The position numbers and the translations under genes were made by a program. From Lysobacteraceae bacterium (GTDB lineage: Bacteria > Pseudomonadota > Gammaproteobacteria > Xanthomonadales > Xanthomonadaceae), in assembly GCA_003505795.1 (NCBI GenBank), contig DNXT01000361.1:1-5659 (forward strand): a DNA stretch of 5,659 nt, read 5' to 3'. The notes beneath the pieces were generated by a model, which worked only from the letters and a program-made list of their open reading frames with translations, ran no database searches and was not told the origin of the DNA. Shown here piece by piece: positions 1-5,521 of the stretch. Every line of letters begins with the position of its first letter. Position 1 is the first letter of the stretch.

Positions 1-39
1 CGGGCATTCCCCGCGGCCCGTTTCGCATCGGGGACGCAC

Positions 40-69
40 CGGCCGCGGTCGGCCGCCGGCATTGCCGGC
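40..69. repeat. Two overlapping GC-rich hairpins
   Basis: CGGCCG at 40-45 is repeated at 50-55 with a 4-base loop. GCCGGC at 55-60 is repeated at 64-69 with the 3-base loop ATT. Each hexamer is self-complementary, so each pair can form a 6-bp stem. The two hairpins share base 55 and so cannot both form fully. There is no T-run after either, so a standard intrinsic terminator is not indicated. They could act as the 3' end of an upstream transcript or as leader structure, or be chance in GC-rich DNA. Confidence 0.4.
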
Positions 70-75
70 ACAATG
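60..75. promoter_or_regulatory. Possible operator dyad CATTG-N6-CAATG
   Basis: The arms CATTG (60-64) and CAATG (71-75) are exact reverse complements separated by six bases. The centre lies about 47 bases before the proposed SapC start, a position suited to a repressor or activator site. I do not recognise the motif as that of a named regulator. It overlaps the second GC hairpin, so part of its symmetry may be shared with that structure. Confidence 0.25.
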
Positions 76-103
76 GAGTCCCTGCCCCGGCCGGCCACGA
101 TCC

Positions 104-108
104 AGGAA
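104..108 (+). promoter_or_regulatory. Ribosome binding site deciding the SapC start
   Basis: AGGAA lies six bases before the ATG at 115. The alternative in-frame ATG at 73 has no purine-rich Shine-Dalgarno sequence at a suitable distance and would add 14 residues unlike the family's usual N-terminus. This supports the start at 115. Confidence 0.65.
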
Positions 109-114
109 TTCGCG

Positions 115-840
115 ATGTCCCATCCCGTCCTGCTCAACAACGTCGACCACCACGACCTGCGCGTGGTCATCGCGCGCGGCGCCCGCTACGGCGACGACGC
201 GATGCTGGCGCCGACCTTCCCGCGCGAGTTCCGTGACCTGCAGGCCTACTACCCGATCGTGTTCCGGCAGACCCGGGACGGTTTCCTACCGGTGGCGCTA
301 CTGGGCCTGCGCGAGGGTGAGAACCTGTTCCTCGAGGAAGGCGCCGACGGCGCGTGCTGGGACGCGCACTACGTGCCGCTGGCGATCGAGCGGCTGCCGT
401 TCCTGATCGGCGCGGCCGACGGCGAGCCAATGCTGCACATCGATCTGGACCACCCGCGTGTCACCCGCGGCGGCGATGCTCCGGGCCAGCCGCTGTTCCT
501 TGAGCACGGCGGCAGCACGCCGTTCCTGCAGCGCATGGCTTCGCTGATGCGCACGCTGCACGACGGCCTGCAGGAAAACGCCGCCTTCGGCGCGGCGCTG
601 GCGCGGCTGGACCTGCTCGAACCCTTCGTGCTCAACGCGCAGACCGGCAACGGCGCGCAGTGCCGCCTGAGCGGCTTCCACACCCTGGCCGAGGAACGCC
701 TGCGTGCGCTCGACGGGCAGGCCCTGCACGCCCTGGCGCGCGCGGACTACCTGGAGCCGATCTACATGGCGCTGGCCTCGCTGTCGCATCTGCGCGACCT
801 GATCGGACGGATGGAGCGGCGTCATGCTTTCGACCGCTGA
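115..840 (+). CDS. SapC family protein
   Basis: This 241-residue protein matches the SapC family (Pfam PF07277) in length and pattern. Seen here are an N-terminal HPVLLNNVDHHDLRV stretch (residues 3-17), a central YVPLAIERLPFLIG block (86-99), and a C-terminal HTLAEERLRALDG block (189-201) leading to DYLEPIYMALASLSHLRDLI (211-230). The family takes its name from a Campylobacter fetus protein linked to the surface layer. In proteobacteria the homologues usually sit beside TonB-dependent receptors, and their biochemical role is unknown. No signal peptide or membrane segment is visible, so the protein is probably cytoplasmic, which argues against its being a surface-layer subunit. The start at 115 is preferred over the in-frame ATG at 73 because it has an AGGAA site six bases upstream and a family-like N-terminus. 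The last 17 bases overlap the next gene, which suggests translational coupling. The family call is firm; the function is open. Confidence 0.9.
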   Translation: MSHPVLLNNVDHHDLRVVIARGARYGDDAMLAPTFPREFRDLQAYYPIVFRQTRDGFLPVALLGLREGENLFLEEGADGACWDAHYVPLAIERLPFLIGAADGEPMLHIDLDHPRVTRGGDAPGQPLFLEHGGSTPFLQRMASLMRTLHDGLQENAAFGAALARLDLLEPFVLNAQTGNGAQCRLSGFHTLAEERLRALDGQALHALARADYLEPIYMALASLSHLRDLIGRMERRHAFDR

Positions 841-1843
841 GCCCATCGAAGAACGCGCCGACATCGATCCGACCGCGCTGCCGGAGGAACTGCTGCGCCC
901 GACCCGGCCCTACGTGCTGCGCGGCCTGGCCGCGCACTGGCCGATGGCCCGGGCTGGCGCGGCCTCCGGGCGCGAGGCGATCGCCTACCTCAGGAGCTTC
1001 GCCCGTGGGACCCCGCCGGTGAACGCGATGATGGCGCCGCAGGACGCCGGCGGGCGCATCGCCTACGTCGACGACGCCTTGCTCGGCTTCGGATTCCGCC
1101 AGGAGCAGGCTCCGCTGCCGGCAGTGCTGGACGCACTGGCGCGCAACCTCGATACGCCGGACACGCCGACCCTTTACGTCGGCTCGGTGTCGATCGATAC
1201 CTGGCTGCCCGGCTTCCGCGAGCGCAACGACCTCGGCTTCGGCGCATTGCAGCCGCTGGCCAGCATCTGGATCGGCAACCGCAGCCGCATACCCGCGCAC
1301 CAGGACCTGCCGGACAACATCGCCTGCGTGGTCGCCGGTCGTCGCCGGGTGACGCTGTTCCCGCCCGACCAGTTGCGCAACCTCTACATCGGCCCGCTCG
1401 ACCGCACTCCGGCCGGGCAGGCAATCAGCCTGGTCGACTTCGCCTCGCCGGACCTGGAGCGCTACCCGCGCTTCGCCGAGGCCATGCGCCATGCGCACAG
1501 CGCGGTGCTGGAGCCCGGCGACGCGGTGCTGATCCCGAGCATGTGGTGGCACCACATGGAGGGGCTGGAGAGCTTCAACGTGCTGGTCAACTACTGGTGG
1601 CGGCAGTCGCCGGCATGGATGGACACGCCGATGAACGCGCTGCTGATGGCGCTGCTGAGCGTACGCGACCTGCCGCCGGAGCAGCGCGAAACCTGGCGCG
1701 AGATCTTCCGCCACTACGTATTCGACGCCGACGCGGACACGGCCGCGCACATCCCGGAGGCCGCGCGCGGTGTACTCGCGCCGCTGGATGCCGATCGCGC
1801 GCGCGGGCTGCGCGCCTACCTGCTGCAACGGCTCAACCGTTGA
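824..1843 (+). CDS. Cupin-like (cupin_8/JmjC-type) FIH-like oxygenase homologue
   Basis: This 339-residue soluble protein has a JmjC-like double-stranded beta-helix of the cupin_8 type (PF13621). A full iron-binding triad is visible: H159 and D161 in the HxD motif after IPA, and H243 in the IPSMWWHH block (237-244). The surrounding sequence closely resembles human factor-inhibiting HIF as I recall it, including LFPPDQ (178-183), DLERYPRF (210-217) and VNYWW (255-259). By my hand alignment N165 and N256 match active-site asparagines of FIH, but its 2-oxoglutarate-anchoring lysine is R174 here and its threonine 196 is I156. The family is expected to perform Fe(II)/2-oxoglutarate hydroxylation of a protein or small molecule. 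Activity is inferred, and the co-substrate pocket may be altered. GGAG at 813-816 lies seven bases before the ATG, inside the SapC gene. Homologues in SapC/halogenase clusters have been called Pass1-related; none has a firm substrate. Confidence 0.9.
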   Translation: MLSTAEPIEERADIDPTALPEELLRPTRPYVLRGLAAHWPMARAGAASGREAIAYLRSFARGTPPVNAMMAPQDAGGRIAYVDDALLGFGFRQEQAPLPAVLDALARNLDTPDTPTLYVGSVSIDTWLPGFRERNDLGFGALQPLASIWIGNRSRIPAHQDLPDNIACVVAGRRRVTLFPPDQLRNLYIGPLDRTPAGQAISLVDFASPDLERYPRFAEAMRHAHSAVLEPGDAVLIPSMWWHHMEGLESFNVLVNYWWRQSPAWMDTPMNALLMALLSVRDLPPEQRETWREIFRHYVFDADADTAAHIPEAARGVLAPLDADRARGLRAYLLQRLNR

Positions 1844-1870
1844 ACGCAAAAGACGAGGTGTAAAGGGGAC

Positions 1871-3412
1871 ATGCACGAGGATTTCGAGACCACCAGTATC
1901 GCAACGGCACCGATCCGGCGCGTGGTGATCGCCGGCGGCGGCACCGCCGGCTGGATGGCCGCCGCCGCGCTCTCCAAGGTGCTGGGCAAGACCCTGGAGA
2001 TCACCCTGGTCGAGTCGGAGGAGATCGGCACGGTGGGCGTGGGCGAGGCCACGATTCCGTCGCTGGCCACCTTCCACCGGCTGCTGGAGATCGACGAGCG
2101 CGAGTTCCTGTCGGCCACCCAGGGCACGATCAAGCTCGGCATCTCGTTCGAGAACTGGCGTACCGCGCAGCACCGCTACATCCATTCGTTCGGCACCACC
2201 GGCAAGGACCACTGGACCGCCGGCTTCCAGCATTTCTGGCTGAAGGGCCGCGAGCGCGGCCTGGCCGGCAGCTACGACGACTACTGCATCGAACTGCAGG
2301 CGGCGCTGCAGGATCGCTTCGCGCACCTGCCGAACCACCGCATGAACTACGCCTACCACCTCGATGCCAGCTACTACGCGCGCTTCCTGCGCCAGCTGGC
2401 CGAGCGCCACGGCTGCCGCCGCGTCGAGGGCAAGATCGTCGAGGTGACGACCGACCCGGCGTCCGGCTTCATTGGCGCGCTGCGGCTGGAGCGCGGCGAG
2501 GTGATCGAGGGCGACCTGTTCGTCGACTGCACCGGCTTCCGCGCGCTGCTGATCGGCCAGACCCTGGGCGTGGGCTTCGAGGACTGGTCGCACTGGCTGC
2601 TCAACGACCGCGCCATCGCCACCCAGACCACCGCGGTGCGCGACGCGGTACCCTACACCCGCGCGATCGCCGAGCCGTGGGGCTGGCAGTGGCGCATCCC
2701 GCTGCAGCACCGGGTCGGCAACGGCGTGGTGTATTCCAGCAAGTACGTCGCCGACGACGAGGCCAAGCAGCGCTTCCTGGCCAGCGTCGAGGGCGAGGTG
2801 ATCAAGGATCCGTGGCCGGTGCGTTTCCGTCCCGGCCGGCGCGAGCAGTGCTGGGCGAAGAACTGCGTGGCGCTGGGCCTGGCCGGCAGCTTCATCGAGC
2901 CGCTGGAATCGACCACGATCCACCTGATCCAGCGGGGCATCACCCGCCTGATGCAGAGCTTCCCGGCGGTGATCAGCCAGGTCGGCATCGACGAGTACAA
3001 CCGCCAGCTCAACGATGAGCTGCAGCACGTGCGCGACTTCGTGGTGTTGCACTACCACGCCACCGAACGCCGCGACTCGCCGTACTGGGAATACGTCGCC
3101 AACATGCCGCTGCCGGCGACGCTGCAGCATCGCATCGACCTGTTCCGCGAAACCGGCACCGTGTTCCACGTACCCAACGAGCTGTTCGCGGAGAACTCCT
3201 GGATCCAGGTGATGATGGGCCAAGGCATCGTGCCGCAGCAGCGCCACCGCACCCCGGACCTGATGGGCGACGCCGAGCTGTCGCATTTCCTCGGCAGCAT
3301 CAAGGCCACGGTCGACCGCTCGGTGGAACAGCTGCCCTCGCACATGGACTACCTGCGCCGGTACAGTCCGGCGACGCCGCCGGCACGGCCCGCCGCGCCG
3401 GTGGCCGGCTGA
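1871..3412 (+). CDS. Flavin-dependent tryptophan-type halogenase
   Basis: This 513-residue enzyme belongs to the tryptophan 7-halogenase family (PF04820). Such enzymes use FADH2, oxygen and a halide to make hypohalous acid that halogenates an aromatic or indole substrate. The FAD-binding GGGTAGW lies at residues 22-28 and GVGEATIP at 56-63. The halogenase signature WxWxIP lies at 272-277. K88, in TIKLGI, aligns with the catalytic lysine of PrnA (K79), and E346, in EPLEST, with its catalytic glutamate. T349 stands where PrnA has a halide-contacting glycine. Length is normal for the family and there is no signal peptide, so it is cytoplasmic. Both GAGGTG (1855-1860) and AAGGGG (1863-1868) precede the start. 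Related enzymes beside TonB-dependent receptors, such as BrvH and those of Xanthomonas campestris, have been reported to act on indole and to prefer bromide, but their natural substrates are unknown. No flavin reductase is encoded here, so reduced flavin must come from elsewhere. Confidence 0.95.
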   Translation: MHEDFETTSIATAPIRRVVIAGGGTAGWMAAAALSKVLGKTLEITLVESEEIGTVGVGEATIPSLATFHRLLEIDEREFLSATQGTIKLGISFENWRTAQHRYIHSFGTTGKDHWTAGFQHFWLKGRERGLAGSYDDYCIELQAALQDRFAHLPNHRMNYAYHLDASYYARFLRQLAERHGCRRVEGKIVEVTTDPASGFIGALRLERGEVIEGDLFVDCTGFRALLIGQTLGVGFEDWSHWLLNDRAIATQTTAVRDAVPYTRAIAEPWGWQWRIPLQHRVGNGVVYSSKYVADDEAKQRFLASVEGEVIKDPWPVRFRPGRREQCWAKNCVALGLAGSFIEPLESTTIHLIQRGITRLMQSFPAVISQVGIDEYNRQLNDELQHVRDFVVLHYHATERRDSPYWEYVANMPLPATLQHRIDLFRETGTVFHVPNELFAENSWIQVMMGQGIVPQQRHRTPDLMGDAELSHFLGSIKATVDRSVEQLPSHMDYLRRYSPATPPARPAAPVAG

Positions 3413-3442
3413 TCCCCCACCCCGCCCGAGCGAGGAACCGGC

Positions 3443-4711
3443 ATGAACCCGACCCTGTTGCTGCTGGTCCAGCTCGTCGTCATCCTGGCCGCCGCCCGCC
3501 TGTGCGGCAAGCTGCTGCAGCACTTCGGCCAGCCGCCGGTGATCGGCGAGATGGCCGCCGGGCTGTTGCTCGGGCCGGTGGTGTTGGGCGCCTGGCAGCC
3601 GGCGCTGCATGCCGGCCTGTTCGCCAGGGACAGCCTGCCGGCGCTGTCGGGGCTGTCGACGCTGGGCGTGGTGTTGTTCATGTTCATCGTCGGGGTCGAG
3701 CTGCGCGCACCCGAGGGCACCCGCGCGCAGGTGCGCTCGGCGTTCGCGGTCGGCCTGCTCGGGATCGTGCTGCCGATGGCGCTGGGCGTGGCGATCGCGC
3801 CGTGGCTGTATCCGCGCTTCGCGCCGCAAGGCCTGGCGTTCTGGCCGTTCGCGCTGTTCATCTCGGCGGCGATGTCGGTGACCGCGTTCCCGGTGCTGGC
3901 GCGCATCCTCAAGGACCGCGGCATGAGCCGCACCACCGCCGGGCGGCTGGCGCTGAGCGCGGCGGTCATCGACGACGCGGTGGTGTGGATGTTCCTGGCG
4001 CTGGTCCTGACCCTGACCGGGCGCAGCGCGCACGGCGGGGTCGGCTTCACCGCGGCCGGCGCGGTGGTCACCGTCGCGGCGGTGTTCGTGCTGCTCAAGC
4101 CGCTGTACGCGCGCCTGCTGCGGCCGCGCATGGACGCCGGCGAACTGCCGGCGCAGTCGCTGCTGTGGGTGCTGGTCGGCCTGCTCGGATGCGCGGCGGT
4201 CACCGAATGGATCGGCCTGCATGCGATCTTCGGCGCGTTCCTGTTCGGTACCTGCCTGCCGCGCGAGGACCGCCTGCTGCGCCATCTGGCCGAGCGCATC
4301 GAGCCGGTCGCGATCACCCTGCTGATGCCGATCCTGTTCGCGGTCGCCGGCCAGGCGACCACCGCCAGCGCGTTCGCCGGCGCCGGTTTCGGCGCGCTGG
4401 CGCTGATCGTGGCGGTGGCGATCCTGGGCAAGGTGCTCGGCTGCACCGTCGGCGCGCACCTGAGCGGCTACGGCTGGCGCGACAGCCTGGCGGTGGGTTC
4501 GCTGATGAACGCCCGCGGCCTGATGGAGCTGGTGGTGATCAAGATCGGCCTGGACAGCGGCGTGATCGGCCCGGACCTGTTCACCCTGCTGTTCGCGATG
4601 ACCCTGATCACCACCGTGATGGCCTCGCCGATGCTGAGCCTGTGCTACCGCGGCCGCGGGCAGACGGGCACGGACGCCGCCGCGCTTGGCAGCCCGCGGG
4701 CGCGCCGTTAA
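3443..4711 (+). CDS. Cation:proton antiporter, CPA2 family
   Basis: This 422-residue inner-membrane protein has the Na+/H+ exchanger fold (PF00999). About 12-13 hydrophobic segments are visible, for example residues 5-22, 36-50, 72-88, 99-120, 134-156, 170-190, 203-218, 238-254, 288-304, 311-336, 350-366 and 379-398. Family landmarks include PPVIGEMAAGLLLGP (31-45), MSVTAFPVLARIL (144-156), the ion-binding aspartate pair D177-D178 in VIDD, a membrane-embedded lysine K330 in ILGK, and MNARGLMELV (355-364). The aspartate pair resembles that of electrogenic Na+/H+ antiporters such as NapA and NhaA, but the ion (Na+ or K+) cannot be told from sequence. There is no C-terminal TrkA-N domain of the KefB/KefC type; the protein ends in a short basic tail. 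GAGGAA at 3432-3437, five bases before the ATG, is a strong ribosome site. The 30-bp gap after the halogenase holds no terminator, so co-transcription is likely, though a shared function is not implied. Confidence 0.93.
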   Translation: MNPTLLLLVQLVVILAAARLCGKLLQHFGQPPVIGEMAAGLLLGPVVLGAWQPALHAGLFARDSLPALSGLSTLGVVLFMFIVGVELRAPEGTRAQVRSAFAVGLLGIVLPMALGVAIAPWLYPRFAPQGLAFWPFALFISAAMSVTAFPVLARILKDRGMSRTTAGRLALSAAVIDDAVVWMFLALVLTLTGRSAHGGVGFTAAGAVVTVAAVFVLLKPLYARLLRPRMDAGELPAQSLLWVLVGLLGCAAVTEWIGLHAIFGAFLFGTCLPREDRLLRHLAERIEPVAITLLMPILFAVAGQATTASAFAGAGFGALALIVAVAILGKVLGCTVGAHLSGYGWRDSLAVGSLMNARGLMELVVIKIGLDSGVIGPDLFTLLFAMTLITTVMASPMLSLCYRGRGQTGTDAAALGSPRARR

Positions 4712-4722
4712 CCTGCGCGCCC
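4698..4722 (+). terminator. GC hairpin spanning the antiporter stop codon
   Basis: GGGCGCGC (4698-4705) and GCGCGCCC (4715-4722) are exact reverse complements and can form an 8-bp stem with a 9-base loop that contains the TAA stop codon at 4709-4711. The bases that follow (CTCCCATACG) lack a T-run, so this is not a canonical intrinsic terminator. It may partly terminate, protect the 3' end of the transcript, or modulate translation of the next gene, whose start is 19 bases further on. Confidence 0.4.
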
Positions 4723-4741
4723 CTCCCATACGTACGGTCCG

Positions 4742-5359
4742 ATGTCCCACAGCCCCCACAAGCTCTCGCCGATCGCCGCCCTGATCTTCGCCTCGCGCTG
4801 GCTGCAGCTGCCGCTGTACCTCGGCCTGATCCTGGCGCAGTGCGTCTACGTGTTCCTGTTCGGCAAGGAGCTGTGGCACCTGATCCACGAGGCGCCGAGC
4901 CTGGGCGAGCAGCAGATCATGCTGATCGTGCTCGGCCTGATCGACGTGGTGATGATCTCCAACCTGCTGGTGATGGTGATCGTCGGCGGCTACGAGACCT
5001 TCGTCTCGCGGCTGCGCCTGGAAGGCCACCCGGACCAGCCGGAGTGGCTGAGCCACGTCAACGCCTCGGTGCTGAAGGTCAAGCTGGCGATGGCGATCAT
5101 CGGCATCTCCTCGATCCACCTGCTCAAGACCTTCATCGCCGCCGGCTCGCTCGGCGGCATGCCGCTGTGCGCCCCGGACAAGATGAGCCTGGCCGCCTCG
5201 CAGATCGGCGAGGCCAGCTGCTCGGCGCTGACCGCCGACGGCGTGCTGTGGCAGACCATCATCCACTGCGTCTTCATCCTGTCGGCGATCGGCATCGCCT
5301 GGACCGACCGGCTGATGGCCGCGCCGGCCGGCGGCCATGGGCGCGACGCGGCGCATTGA
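4742..5359 (+). CDS. UPF0114/TIGR00645 family (YqhA-like) membrane protein
   Basis: This 205-residue inner-membrane protein has four hydrophobic segments, at about residues 22-42, 57-82, 111-134 and 168-188. Family signatures are ASRWLQLPLYLGL (17-29), LLVMVIVGGYETFVS (75-89), SSIHLLKTF (123-131) and IIHCVFILSAIGIAWTDRL (173-191). E. coli YqhA, about 164 residues as I recall, shares this pattern; its function is not established. Compared with it, the loop between the third and fourth segments (about 132-168) is longer by roughly 25 residues and contains C143 and C160. No Shine-Dalgarno sequence precedes the ATG at 4742. I keep this start because there is no nearby in-frame ATG and the ASRW block sits close to the N-terminus, as in the family. 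The gene is 30 bp after the antiporter but separated from it by a GC hairpin, so it may have its own promoter or a leaderless transcript. Confidence 0.9.
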   Translation: MSHSPHKLSPIAALIFASRWLQLPLYLGLILAQCVYVFLFGKELWHLIHEAPSLGEQQIMLIVLGLIDVVMISNLLVMVIVGGYETFVSRLRLEGHPDQPEWLSHVNASVLKVKLAMAIIGISSIHLLKTFIAAGSLGGMPLCAPDKMSLAASQIGEASCSALTADGVLWQTIIHCVFILSAIGIAWTDRLMAAPAGGHGRDAAH

Positions 5360-5366
5360 GTCGCAG

Positions 5367-5382
5367 CGTGAGTGAGATCACA
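5367..5382. promoter_or_regulatory. CRP/Clp-type binding site
   Basis: CGTGA (5367-5371), six bases, then TCACA (5378-5382) match the CRP-family consensus TGTGA-N6-TCACA in nine of ten core positions. The site lies only 8 bases after the YqhA-like gene and its centre is about 72 bases before the transcription start predicted from the -10 element. That distance is typical of class I activation by CRP-family proteins. In Xanthomonadaceae the CRP homologue is Clp, which responds to cyclic-di-GMP. Binding is inferred from the motif alone. Confidence 0.55.
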
Positions 5383-5431
5383 GAAATTCGGGTTCCGGCG
5401 CCACCGGTTTTCGCCCAGACCGGGCCGGCAG

Positions 5432-5440
5432 TGCTAGATT
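5432..5440 (+). promoter_or_regulatory. Extended -10 promoter element
   Basis: TGC followed by TAGATT forms a TGn-extended -10 box, with the hexamer matching TATAAT in four of six positions. Transcription would start near 5447. No good -35 hexamer lies 16-18 bases upstream (TCGCCC at 5411-5416 is poor), which fits an extended -10 promoter aided by an activator at the CRP-like site. Confidence 0.5.
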
Positions 5441-5477
5441 GCGGCTTCTGCCGCCTGCTCCGGGAAAAGCCGGCGGC
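5441..5477 (+). repeat. Leader hairpin with an alternative pairing
   Basis: GCGGC (5441-5445) and GCCGC (5450-5454) form a 5-bp stem with a TTCT loop. GCCGCC (5450-5455) can instead pair with GGCGGC (5472-5477). The two pairings exclude each other. If transcription starts near 5447, the first arm would be outside the RNA and only the second stem could form in the 5' leader. No riboswitch class is recognised. Confidence 0.3.
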
Positions 5478-5521
5478 CTCAGCCGAAATCGTTCATCCGC
5501 AATCGGGGTCAAGGGGGAAGC

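Larger units (their letters stand above)
1..114. other. Upstream non-coding region, no gene supported
   Basis: I see no supportable gene here. No plus-strand frame shows a stop codon that would mark the end of an upstream gene. The SapC frame is open back to base 1, but this is weak evidence for coding in such GC-rich DNA, and the predicted extension is arginine, alanine and proline rich and unlike a SapC N-terminus. The stretch holds two overlapping GC dyads and a CATTG/CAATG inverted repeat, listed separately. Whether the operon starts here or reads in from the left cannot be decided from the window. Confidence 0.6.
5360..5521. other. Intergenic regulatory region before the lipoprotein gene
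   Basis: This is the longest gap between genes in the window. It contains a CRP/Clp-like palindrome, an extended -10 element and a leader hairpin, all listed separately. CCGG at 5394-5397 and 5404-5407 flanks a short spacer and is followed by TTTT (5408-5411). That could be a very weak terminator for the preceding gene, but the stem is only four pairs. No small ORF or RNA gene is evident. Confidence 0.5.

Noticed and set aside
73..114. ATG at 73 as the SapC start
   Set aside because: It lacks a ribosome site and adds 14 residues not typical of the family, whereas the ATG at 115 has AGGAA at good spacing and a family-like N-terminus.
3349..4446. A 365-codon minus-strand frame opposite the antiporter
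   Set aside because: The product is Ser/Arg/Ala-rich with no family pattern, and it lies fully antisense to a membrane transporter with intact motifs.
632..5356. A 1574-codon open frame on the minus strand
   Set aside because: It runs antisense across five well-supported genes. Its product is a low-complexity run of Arg, Gln, His, Ala and Gly with no recognisable domain, as expected when the opposite frame of GC-rich codons lacks stops.
5394..5411. Intrinsic terminator after the YqhA-like gene
   Set aside because: CCGG/CCGG gives only a four-pair stem followed by four T residues, too weak to call as a terminator.
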